Origin: Candidatus Falkowbacteria bacterium CG02_land_8_20_14_3_00_36_14
GTDB taxonomy: Bacteria > Patescibacteriota > Patescibacteriia > Patescibacteriales > UM-FILTER-36-11
Assembly: GCA_002781265.1 (NCBI GenBank)
Contig: PETS01000024.1
Coordinates: forward strand, 1-10,655
DNA: 10,655 bases
Direction of reading: 5' to 3'
Below, in pieces: positions 4,865 to 10,655 of this stretch. The notes below the pieces were generated by a model. The model was not told the DNA's origin, ran no database searches, and saw nothing but the letters and a program-made list of their open reading frames with translations. Both the position numbers and the translations under genes were made by a program. Numbering within the stretch: the stretch's first letter is position 1; each line of letters begins with the position of its first letter.

Positions 4865-5416
4865 TTATAATTTTATAAAAACAAAACCATAATGATATTG
4901 GCCGGAAAAAAATTCTTCCTCCATTCTTAAGCCAATTTTTTTGGCGCCGATTAATAATGAATCCATGTTTACTCTTTCTTCTGTCGGCGGGCCGAAAGGG
5001 GAAGATGCTTTTTTCCACTCCACCACCACCAAACGGCCGTCCTTTTTTAACATCCTAACCGCTTCTCTGATAATTTCCGCTCTTTTGTGCGACTGGTAAA
5101 GAGTATTTATTAAAAAAGCAACGTCTAGGCTGCCTGATTCTATTTTGGTAGCGCCAAAAATTTCTAAATTAGTCCAGACTGTTTCAATATTTCTTAAATT
5201 ATCATTTTTAGCCATCCGCCTGACATTGTCTAAAGCTGTTTTCAAAATATCAACCGCGTATACTTTACCGCCGCTGCCTACCAGTTTTGCTATTGGAAAA
5301 ATAAAATGGCCGGTAGTGCCGCACCCCAGGTCAGCCACCCGTTCTTTGCTTCCCACTTGCCCTTTGGCTAAAATTAAATTTGTATCAAGCAGGGTATTGC
5401 TTCCTATTTTATTCAT
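4865..5416 (-). CDS. Class I SAM-dependent methyltransferase (UbiE/MenG-like superfamily)
   Basis: The chosen start is ATG at 5416, giving 183 residues beginning MNKIGSNTLLDT. The frame can be extended to a TTG at 5479, but that TTG is the -35 hexamer of a good promoter whose -10 is at 5456-5451, so the longer form could not be made from this promoter. In the 183-residue numbering: SAM motif I VADLGCGTTGHF (27-38), motif II acidic residue in VYAVDI (52-57), SLDVAFLINTLYQS (96-109) as post II/motif III, and LVVVEWKK (129-136), then SGQYHYGFVFIKL at the end. The order GSNTLLD..ILAKG..VADLGCG..GHF is typical of a methyltransferase group common in candidate-phylum genomes; the substrate is unknown. 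It is probably transcribed separately from rnhB, which ends 77 bp upstream. Confidence 0.85.
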   Translation of the reverse strand: MNKIGSNTLLDTNLILAKGQVGSKERVADLGCGTTGHFIFPIAKLVGSGGKVYAVDILKTALDNVRRMAKNDNLRNIETVWTNLEIFGATKIESGSLDVAFLINTLYQSHKRAEIIREAVRMLKKDGRLVVVEWKKASSPFGPPTEERVNMDSLLIGAKKIGLRMEEEFFSGQYHYGFVFIKL

Positions 5417-5450
5417 AATGTTATAAATTAATCTTAAATCTTCTAAATAT

Positions 5451-5485
5451 ATTATAATTGATTTTTCTTGTTTTAACAAGAAAAA
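5451..5485 (-). promoter_or_regulatory. Promoter of the SAM methyltransferase gene with an operator-like palindrome
   Basis: TTGTTA (5479-5474) and TATAAT (5456-5451) are 17 bp apart on the minus strand; the transcript should start near 5444, about 28 nt before the ATG. A perfect inverted repeat (5462-5485, core CTTGTTTTAACAAG with five flanking T/A pairs) covers the -35. Neither strand has a T run after it, so it is unlikely to be the rnhB terminator and looks more like an operator. Confidence 0.6.
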
Positions 5486-5492
5486 AATTACT

Positions 5493-6116
5493 CTATTTAT
5501 TAATAACCATTTTAACCGGCCTAAAACTTTTTCTATGGATCGGGCAAGGGCCGTATTTTTTTAAATTTTGCAAATGCCAGGCCGTACCATAGCCCTTATG
5601 CTTATCAAATCCATAATTAGGATAAATAATATGCATTTCTCGCATTATCTTGTCCCGGACTACTTTGGCGATGATAGAAGCGGCGGCAATGGAAAAAACC
5701 AAGCTATCCCCGCTAATAATCGCTTTTTGCTTTAAGCTGATATTGGGTATTAACAAACCGCCGTCAACCATTAAATAATCCGGCTTCTTTTTTAGCGCGC
5801 CCACGGCTTTTTTCATAGCTAAAAAACTGGCTTGCAAAATATTTATTCTATCTATAGTTTTGTGGTCGCAAACGCCTATCCCGACCTCATCAAATTCTTC
5901 CCTGATAATCTTATCCAATTCTTCCCTTTTGGCAACTGATAATTTTTTTGAATCATTAATCTGCTCTAATTTTTTATTATTAAATTTAGTTTCCCGGGAA
6001 AAAGCCACGCAAGCGGCCACCACCGGTCCGGCTAAAGGGCCCCGGCCGGCTTCGTCAATCGCGCCGATAATATTAAACCCCTCGTTAAAAATTTTTTTTT
6101 CTTCTTCCCTGTTCAT
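5493..6116 (-). CDS. rnhB: Ribonuclease HII
   Basis: RNase HII cleaves RNA in RNA-DNA hybrids and nicks DNA 5' of misincorporated ribonucleotides, in the cytoplasm. All landmarks are present in 207 residues, a normal length: IGAIDEAGRGPLAGPVVAA (17-35) with catalytic D21 and E22 and the GRG motif (24-26), NDSKKLS (54-60), YLMVDGG (114-120) with D118, SGDSLVFSIAAASIIAKV (135-152), VVRD with D155, and YPNYGFDKHKGYGT (165-178). The start at 6116 fits the family N-terminus; no Shine-Dalgarno is seen. Its upstream region is only 34 bp before the inverted-repeat element at 6151, so its promoter lies in that gap or uses element sequence. Confidence 0.95.
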   Translation of the reverse strand: MNREEEKKIFNEGFNIIGAIDEAGRGPLAGPVVAACVAFSRETKFNNKKLEQINDSKKLSVAKREELDKIIREEFDEVGIGVCDHKTIDRINILQASFLAMKKAVGALKKKPDYLMVDGGLLIPNISLKQKAIISGDSLVFSIAAASIIAKVVRDKIMREMHIIYPNYGFDKHKGYGTAWHLQNLKKYGPCPIHRKSFRPVKMVINK

Positions 6117-6150
6117 TTCTATATTTTAAATTTTAAAACGTCTTTAATAA

Positions 6151-6435
6151 TATTAGGACTTACGCATTTGCCTCCCCTTTTGCCGCTACCTTTCCTTTCG
6201 TCATTGCGAGAAATCCCGCTGCTCGCGAGCGGCGGGACGACGAAGCAATCTCGGTGAGCCGAAGAAACGCGATGCCTTTTAAACGTTTTTATAGAAATCA
6301 AAATAATCAATTCTCTCCGAGATTGCTTCGCTCCGCCTCCGCCAGCCCGCTTCGCCATAGCGTTAGCGAGGCGAGCTGGTGGAGGCGGAGCTCGCAATGA
6401 CAGGGAGAAAAATAGCAAATGCGTAATTCCTAATA
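6151..6435. mobile_element. Nested palindromic MITE-like element
   Basis: The terminal inverted repeats are 21 bp with one mismatch: TTAGGACTTACGCATTTGC from 6153 on the left, complement at 6415-6433 on the right, both bordered by TA (possible TA duplication). Inside, TCATTGCGAG (6201-6210) faces CTCGCAATGA (6391-6400), and CGAAGCAATCTCGG (6241-6254) faces CCGAGATTGCTTCG (6317-6330). Each arm carries its own GC-rich hairpin (CCCGCTGCTCGCGAGCGGCGGG-type at 6214-6235; 6331-6390). The core 6255-6316 is unique. The TCATTGCGAG/GAAGCAATCTC pair is a repeat pattern I know from many bacterial genomes. There is no transposase, so it would depend on one in trans. The ORF that can be read across it is an artefact of the GC-rich repeats. 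Confidence 0.75.
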
Positions 6436-6493
6436 TATTTATATATTATCACTTTGCTGAATTTAATTAAAGTTTTAATTATTTATCAATTTA

Positions 6494-6502
6494 TGGTATA
6501 AT
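6494..6502 (+). promoter_or_regulatory. Extended -10 promoter of the surface-protein operon
   Basis: TGGTATAAT is a perfect -10 with the TGn extension, which compensates for a poor -35 (TTTTAA, 6473-6478). A start near 6509 gives an AT-rich leader of about 83 nt before the ATG at 6592. Confidence 0.55.
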
Positions 6503-6591
6503 ATATAAAAAATAAATCACTGATAAATGGTAGATGTTTATAATCTGTGGACTAAAAAATTATTTTTTATCTTTTTTAAATATTTATATCA

Positions 6592-7035
6592 ATGGATATC
6601 CAAAATAAAAACTCCAATAATTTTTTAATAGCAGTTTTAATTATTATTCTGGCGCTTATTTTAATCTTTGTTTATCTTATTTGGTCGGAAATAAATAATA
6701 AAAATATAGGAAAAAATAAAATCCAAAATTTTAAAGACCAAACAAACCATTCGCAGACAATAAAAGAATATAAACCGGGTGATAAAATAATTACCGATGA
6801 AAATGCGTATATTAATTCTATAAAAATTAATAAAGATTCATCCTTTGAAGAAGTGGATGAAAATACAAACAGAGTAATAAATAATCAAGATGAATTTACA
6901 CAATCTATTACTATTCCTAGTCCAAATATAACTACTGATAATAAAAAAATCAATATTCAAAACAACGATTCCCAAAATGCAGAAAAGGTAATAAAGGATG
7001 AAGATATTTTTTTAGAATCAATTACTGTAAAATAA
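6592..7035 (+). CDS. Small single-pass membrane protein with three SI(T/K)(I/V) motifs
   Basis: This 147-residue protein is not a family I recognise. It has a short N-terminus, one transmembrane helix (11-31, FLIAVLIIILALILIFVYLIW), then a 115-residue hydrophilic N/K/D-rich tail, most likely outside the cell. The tail contains three similar acidic motifs: DENAYINSIKI (69-79), QDEFTQSITI (99-108) and DEDIFLESITV (136-146, ending at the C-terminus). It starts after the extended -10 promoter at 6494 and ends 25 bp before the large fibre protein, with no terminator between, so the two are probably co-transcribed. A role in display or anchoring of the fibre is a guess. No ribosome binding site precedes either gene. 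Confidence 0.7.
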   Translation: MDIQNKNSNNFLIAVLIIILALILIFVYLIWSEINNKNIGKNKIQNFKDQTNHSQTIKEYKPGDKIITDENAYINSIKINKDSSFEEVDENTNRVINNQDEFTQSITIPSPNITTDNKKINIQNNDSQNAEKVIKDEDIFLESITVK

Positions 7036-7060
7036 AATCTAATTATTTTTATATAAAAAT

Positions 7061-9931
7061 ATGCTTAAAAAAATCATTAATTCTTTCATTAAAATTTTTT
7101 CAATTACAATTTTGTCTTTATTAATCGGCTTTTCTTTACAAATAGCTTTAGCCGCTTGGCAAGAGCCGACAGCCGCTCCGCCTGGAAATAATATAGCCAA
7201 ACCGGTTAATATCGGCCCTGATTTTCAGTTTAAAGACGGCGGACTGCTTGTTAATAATACAGGGCTTACCACTGTCGGTTTTATTGTGGCTGCGGGTTCG
7301 GTCGGCATTTCCACCACCACTCCGGCCAGTGGTTTAAATTTGGCCGTTGACGGTAATGTCGGCGCGATTAAATACTGCGACCAATACGGAAATAATTGCT
7401 ATACTACTGTTGAATTATATAGTTCCGGCAGCACTTTATGGAAATCAGACGACGGCGGGATTAATATCTATAAAACTAACATAAACGGCAATGTCGGCAT
7501 CGGCACGACCAGTCCCATGGCTAAATTAACAGTGGCTAATGGATCAGTATTGTTTGACGGCGCTAGCGGCGCAACGCCGACTTCCGGTCCCGGCACTCGC
7601 CTGATGTGGATTCCGGCCAGAGCCGCTTTCCGTGCCGGGTCAGTTTCTAGTAATGAATGGGATGATGCTAATATTGGCTATGGTTCCGCCGCTTTCGGCG
7701 AAGACAATAATGTCTACGGCGATGGCTCCGCCGCTTTTGGTGGACACAATAATGTCGATGGCAATTTTTCCGCAGTCTTCGGCGAAAACAACATCGTCTC
7801 TGGCAGAGATTCTGTTTCTTTTGGTAATGACAATAAAGTCACCGGCGATGCGGGCGCCGCCGCTTTTGGCTATCAAAACGACGTCACTGAGACTTCCTCC
7901 GTTGCTATTGGCTTTTTGAACAATGTCTCCGGTCTTTATTCTATCGCTTTTGGTGCTATTAACGATATCTCCGGTGATAACTCCATAGCAGGAGGCAAAT
8001 ATGTCAGCGCCCCTTATGACAATTCCTTTATTTATGGATCGGGAGTTGATATCAATAACAAATTAACTACTACTCAAACTAAACAATTCGCTGTCGGTTT
8101 TAATTCCACTACGCCCCTGTTCGTAGTCAATGAAAATGGCGTCGGCATTGGCACAACAACCACGCAGTGGGAATTAACTGTAGCCGGCCAGGCGGCAAAT
8201 GTTGTAATAGGTTATGGAACAGCGCCGGGAATAGGCCGAGACGGCGATATTCTTATTTTAGACGAAAATTATAATAAGGTAATTCATATTGAAGGCGCCA
8301 ATAGCGGATTGCCGGAATTGACTAACCCAAATTCAGGAGTTTATATTTCCGGAAAAGGAAATTCTTTTTTTACAGCGGGTAATGTCGGCATCGGCACGAC
8401 CACGCCAAACAATCTTTTGAGTGTTTATCAATTAATAGATTTTAATAACACTGATTTCAATACTAAATTAGGCTATCAGGCAGGATTAAATATAGTATCA
8501 GGAGCTCAACAGAATACCTTTGTTGGCTATCAGGCAGGACTTTCAAGTGTGGCAGGAAGCACTAACGCCGCAGAGGATAACACCGCTGTCGGCTATCAAT
8601 CTCTCTCCTCCAACACTACTGGCTATGACAACTCAGCAATGGGGTGGAGTTCTCTCTCCTCCAATACTACTGGTTATAACAACTCCGCTGTGGGAGAATC
8701 CGCTCTTTCAAATAATACTAGCGGCACCCATAATTCCGCTGTAGGGGCACATGCACTTACCGATAATACTACCGGTTCAACAAATTCAGCTTTAGGGACA
8801 AATGCTCTTAACAGTAATGAAACTGGCTATGGAAACTCCGCCGTGGGAGCAAACTCTCTTATGAATAATAAAAGTGGTTCTCTTAACACCGCTATGGGTA
8901 GGTATGCTCTTAAGGATAATATTAATGGTTACAAAAACTCCGCTGTAGGAGCATCCGCTCTTTCAAATAATATTAATGGTTATTACAATACAGCTATGGG
9001 AGCAAATGCTCTTAAGGATAATAATAGCAAGCATAACACCGCCGTGGGAGTAGAAGCACTTTTTCATAATATCAATGGAGAATATAATTCTGCCTTAGGT
9101 GATAATGCTCTATCATTTACTAAAAACGGGTTAAAAAATACTGCTGTCGGTTATTATGCTGGTTACGGTATTGCATCATCCTCATTTTCCAATAATTCTT
9201 TATTCGGCTACCAATCCGGATATGCTTTAACAACTGGTTCAGATAATACACTTTTAGGTAATCAAGCCGGGGATAATCTAAATTCAGGCTCAAAAAATAT
9301 CCTTTTAGGTTATCAGGCCGGAAATAATCTTACTTCTGGCATAAAAAATATAATCATCGGCTACGATATAGACGCTCCTACAAATAATAGTAGCAACATA
9401 TTAAATATCGGCAACCTGATTTTTGCCACCGGGCTTAATGGATCAGGAACAGGTCTATCAACAGATGGACAAGTCGGCATTGGCGTAATGCCAGCTAATC
9501 TGACTCAAATACTAGAAATTAAGTCTAATGATTCGTCATTAGCCGCTCGTTTAAGAATAACTGATACTAACGCTGGTCAAAACCCTGAACTGCAATTGCA
9601 ATACGGACCTGCTGGCGATAATGACCATTGGGGCATTTATAATGATAAAGGTAGTAATAATAAACTTCAAATCTGGAGCTATAATAATAATGTAAATCCT
9701 GGAAACCGACTGACAATCCAGCAAGATGGCAATATCGGCATCGGCATAAATGATCCTCAACAAAAATTAGAAGTTGATGGCGGCGTAAGGCTAAAGACTA
9801 CGACTGCTCAACCGACTTGTGATGTTAATGCTAGAGGAACTTTCTGGTTCACACAAAATGCTGGGACTGATGTTATAGAAATTTGCGCCCTAAAGGCGAA
9901 TGTTTATGATTGGTATCCTATTAGTTTTTAA
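7061..9931 (+). CDS. Large secreted YadA-head-like repeat protein (probable trimeric surface fibre/adhesin)
   Basis: The 956 residues begin with a signal peptide (1-31, LSLLIGFSLQIALA) followed by AAWQEPTAAPPGN, a mature start I associate with Parcubacteria-type surface proteins. GNVGIGTTSP-type motifs, familiar from fibre-shaft proteins, recur at 81-88, 143-152, 360-367, 440-449, 804-809 and 890-896. Residues 207-320 are eight units of about 14 residues (SAAFGEDNNV.G), as in YadA-type left-handed beta-roll heads. Residues 465-490 and 700-768 carry GYQAG..N...G..N units, and 503-700 about eleven 17-residue units (G..NSAVG..AL..NTT). The C-terminal part (825-885) has an ELQLQYGP...WGIY segment and ends RGTFWFTQNAGTDVIEICALKANVYDWYPISF in pieces at 925-956. 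No membrane anchor or autotransporter barrel is seen. Attachment or host contact is inferred from architecture only. Confidence 0.85.
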   Translation: MLKKIINSFIKIFSITILSLLIGFSLQIALAAWQEPTAAPPGNNIAKPVNIGPDFQFKDGGLLVNNTGLTTVGFIVAAGSVGISTTTPASGLNLAVDGNVGAIKYCDQYGNNCYTTVELYSSGSTLWKSDDGGINIYKTNINGNVGIGTTSPMAKLTVANGSVLFDGASGATPTSGPGTRLMWIPARAAFRAGSVSSNEWDDANIGYGSAAFGEDNNVYGDGSAAFGGHNNVDGNFSAVFGENNIVSGRDSVSFGNDNKVTGDAGAAAFGYQNDVTETSSVAIGFLNNVSGLYSIAFGAINDISGDNSIAGGKYVSAPYDNSFIYGSGVDINNKLTTTQTKQFAVGFNSTTPLFVVNENGVGIGTTTTQWELTVAGQAANVVIGYGTAPGIGRDGDILILDENYNKVIHIEGANSGLPELTNPNSGVYISGKGNSFFTAGNVGIGTTTPNNLLSVYQLIDFNNTDFNTKLGYQAGLNIVSGAQQNTFVGYQAGLSSVAGSTNAAEDNTAVGYQSLSSNTTGYDNSAMGWSSLSSNTTGYNNSAVGESALSNNTSGTHNSAVGAHALTDNTTGSTNSALGTNALNSNETGYGNSAVGANSLMNNKSGSLNTAMGRYALKDNINGYKNSAVGASALSNNINGYYNTAMGANALKDNNSKHNTAVGVEALFHNINGEYNSALGDNALSFTKNGLKNTAVGYYAGYGIASSSFSNNSLFGYQSGYALTTGSDNTLLGNQAGDNLNSGSKNILLGYQAGNNLTSGIKNIIIGYDIDAPTNNSSNILNIGNLIFATGLNGSGTGLSTDGQVGIGVMPANLTQILEIKSNDSSLAARLRITDTNAGQNPELQLQYGPAGDNDHWGIYNDKGSNNKLQIWSYNNNVNPGNRLTIQQDGNIGIGINDPQQKLEVDGGVRLKTTTAQPTCDVNARGTFWFTQNAGTDVIEICALKANVYDWYPISF
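7679..8020 (+). repeat. In-gene tandem repeats of about 14 codons (YadA-head type)
   Basis: Eight diverged units encode the pattern (S/A)-(A/V)-x-F-G-x-x-N-x-V-x-G, e.g. SAAFGEDNNVYG, SAAFGGHNNVDG, SAVFGENNIVSG, SVSFGNDNKVTG. This stretch is visibly richer in GGC, GCC and GTC codons than the rest of the gene, which creates long false frames on both strands. Confidence 0.8.
8567..9160 (+). repeat. In-gene tandem repeats of 51 bp (17 codons)
   Basis: About eleven units encode G-x-x-N-S/T-A-V/M/L-G-x-x-A/S-L-x-x-N-x-T/S. One unit near 9030 has lost a residue. DNA identity is highest in TCCAACACTACTGGCTATGA-like segments near 8600-8680 (two adjacent units) and in GCTCTTAAGGATAATA (8908 and 9008 regions), suggesting recent unit duplication. 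Confidence 0.8.
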
Positions 9932-10012
9932 AATGTAGCTGAAATTAAGGATAATGCAGAGGTCTACGTAAAAGACGCATCTGACATTTATCTTTGGGCG
10001 CCTATTTATTAA
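9932..10012 (+). pseudogene. In-frame remnant of a second C-terminal tail after the fibre gene
   Basis: Directly after the TAA at 9929-9931 the same frame stays open for 26 codons to TAA at 10010-10012 and reads NVAEIKDNAEVY then VKDASDIYLWAPIY. This resembles the gene's own end (DVIEICALKANVYDWYPISF) in the order of D..E, A/V, K, A and the Y-x-W-x-P-I ending. It has no start codon. It is either the old end cut off by a partial duplication or nonsense mutation, or a stop read-through extension. A weak terminator hairpin begins in its stop codon. Confidence 0.6.
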
Positions 10013-10040
10013 ACCTCCTTGGTTTATAAAATTCTTTTTT
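10010..10040 (+). terminator. Possible terminator of the surface-protein operon
   Basis: TAAACC-TCCTT-GGTTTA forms a 6-bp stem with a 5-nt loop; a T6 run follows after 8 bases, so it is not ideal. It begins in the second stop codon after the fibre gene. Confidence 0.4.
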
Positions 10041-10066
10041 GCTATTTTTTCCCCGCCAGACTTGCT

Positions 10067-10189
10067 GGTACTGTCGCCAATTAAATTTTTTTATCTAAAA
10101 TTAGCAAAAATAATTTTATTTGATTTTTGTCAAATTTGGCTAATCTTAAAAATAATTTTTTGAAAAATTTTTACATTGGCGACACGGCC
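10067..10189. mobile_element. 123-bp MITE-like inverted-repeat element, copy 1
   Basis: The ends are GGTACTGTCGCCAAT and ATTGGCGACACGGCC, 15-bp inverted repeats with three mismatches. Both sides are bordered by TTGCT (10062-10066 and 10190-10194), an apparent 5-bp target duplication. The AT-rich interior is itself partly self-complementary (ATTAGC at 10100-10105 with GCTAAT at 10139-10144). It has no coding capacity. A second copy starts at 10585. Confidence 0.75.
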
Positions 10190-10234
10190 TTGCTAAGTGA
10201 AACTCTGTAAATGCGAGACCGAAACACTTTCTTT

Positions 10235-10508
10235 TGTCATTCCCGCGCAGGCGGCCTGCCTGTCGGCAGACAGGGAATCCATACGTTGATATTCGCTTAG
10301 GACATGTCAAAGAATAAATCACGCCACAAAAGATTTTTTTTTAATTAATCTAATTTTTCACTCTTTATTTTATTTTTTATTAACTTATATGCAAACATAA
10401 TATTCGCTCTTGGCTCATAATTATGTTCTTGATTATTTTCTCTCTCCCCGATAGATCCCTGCTTTCGCTCGCCTCGCTAAAGCTATAGAGAAGCGGGCGG
10501 GAATGACA
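10235..10508. mobile_element. MITE-like element with TGTCATTCCCGC ends
   Basis: The perfect 12-bp inverted ends are TGTCATTCCCGC (10235-10246) and GCGGGAATGACA (10497-10508). Hairpins lie near each end: a GGCCTGCCTGTCGGCAGACAGG-type one at about 10249-10274, and at 10470-10497 a 28-bp module that recurs at 6346-6373. The AT-rich middle carries no ORF of note. GTCATTCCCGC...GGGAATCC is a pattern I know as a common interspersed repeat in many bacterial genomes. No clear target duplication is visible. Confidence 0.65.
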
Positions 10509-10547
10509 GTTGAAGTCACATTAAAATAATTTATAAAAACTAATTTT

Positions 10548-10577
10548 AAAAACTCTGTTATTAAACAGAGTTTTTTT
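10548..10577. terminator. Bidirectional rho-independent terminator
   Basis: A perfect 12-bp stem AAAAACTCTGTT/AACAGAGTTTTT encloses the loop ATTA and ends in a T7 run on the plus strand; the minus strand has a T5 run. No gene is seen just upstream on the plus strand, so it may end read-through of the fibre operon or a minus-strand gene lying beyond the window. Confidence 0.75.
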
Positions 10578-10584
10578 ATTTAAT

Positions 10585-10655
10585 GGTACTGTCGCCAATT
10601 AAATTTTTTTATCTAAAATTAGCAAAAATAATTTTATTTGATTTTTGTCAAATTT
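10585..10655. mobile_element. MITE-like element, copy 2, truncated by the window end
   Basis: Positions 10584-10655 are identical base for base to 10066-10137 (72 bp including one shared flanking T). The flank before GGTACTG differs (TTTAA versus TTGC), so this is a separate insertion and not part of a longer duplication. The right end is outside the window. Confidence 0.85.

Noticed and set aside
4785..5018. 77-codon minus-strand frame overlapping the SAM methyltransferase gene
   Set aside because: It overlaps two genes with good evidence and has no family features.
5417..5479. 21-residue N-terminal extension of the SAM methyltransferase from a TTG codon
   Set aside because: The TTG is the -35 hexamer of a good promoter whose -10 also lies within the extension, and the family-like N-terminus begins at the ATG at 5416.
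6119..6418. 99-codon minus-strand frame rich in APPPPARL and GGGG
   Set aside because: It lies entirely within the palindromic element; the composition reflects GC-rich inverted repeats and no protein family is recognisable.
7632..7919. Plus-strand 95-codon frame inside the fibre gene, and the antisense frame 7640-7876
   Set aside because: Both are periodic shadows of the 42-bp repeats in another frame.
8520..8744. 74-codon plus-strand frame inside the fibre gene
   Set aside because: It is a repeat-driven shadow of the 17-codon units, with no start signal and no recognisable fold.
10067..10655. CRISPR array or integron attC sites from the repeated TGTCGCC sequences
   Set aside because: There are only two direct copies 518 bp apart with unrelated content between them, no regular spacers, and no attC core sequences; the inverted ends and TTGCT duplication fit a MITE better.

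Overview
This AT-rich window (clearly below 40% G+C by eye) most likely comes from a Patescibacteria/CPR bacterium of Parcubacteria type. The grounds are gene content and style: a secreted repeat protein whose mature end begins AAWQEPTAAPPGN, an Ig-like surface protein, a GIY-YIG ORF next to a tRNA, a near absence of Shine-Dalgarno sites, a tRNA without encoded CCA, and short palindromic intergenic repeats. The phylum call is inference from familiarity, not from a search.

Layout. Positions 1-6116 are read on the minus strand. The window opens inside a type I restriction-modification methylase gene (hsdM) that carries an extra MerR/excisionase-like HTH at its N-terminus; its 5' end and a strong promoter are present. 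Positions 1069-2001 hold an unusual tRNA-Asp locus: one intact tRNA-Asp(GTC), a detached 3' fragment of the same tRNA downstream, a detached 5' fragment upstream, and a GIY-YIG nuclease ORF between the 5' fragment and the intact gene. The ORF's stop codon lies inside the intact tRNA. Then follow a SpoU/TrmH-family RNA methyltransferase, a membrane-anchored Ig-like protein, a UPF0102/YraN nuclease-fold protein, a three-TM membrane protein, a class I SAM methyltransferase and ribonuclease HII. Several of these genes are separated by hairpins or have their own promoter-like sequence, so this looks like a run of mostly separate transcripts.

Positions 6151-6435 are a nested palindromic MITE-like element in the strand-switch region. 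To its right, on the plus strand, a probable two-gene operon encodes a small single-TM protein and a 956-residue secreted fibrous protein. The large protein is built of YadA-head-like and 17-residue 'NSAVG..AL..N' repeats and is probably a trimeric surface fibre. Immediately after its stop codon the same frame stays open for 26 codons and encodes a second version of the C-terminal tail.

Positions 10013-10655 are non-coding and repeat-rich: a 123-bp inverted-repeat element with an apparent 5-bp target duplication, a second element with TGTCATTCCCGC ends, a terminator, and the start of a second, identical copy of the first element at the window edge.

The best candidate for something undescribed is the tRNA-Asp/GIY-YIG arrangement, which reads like a minimal one-gene mobile element inserted in a tRNA D-loop with duplication of the tRNA 5' end.
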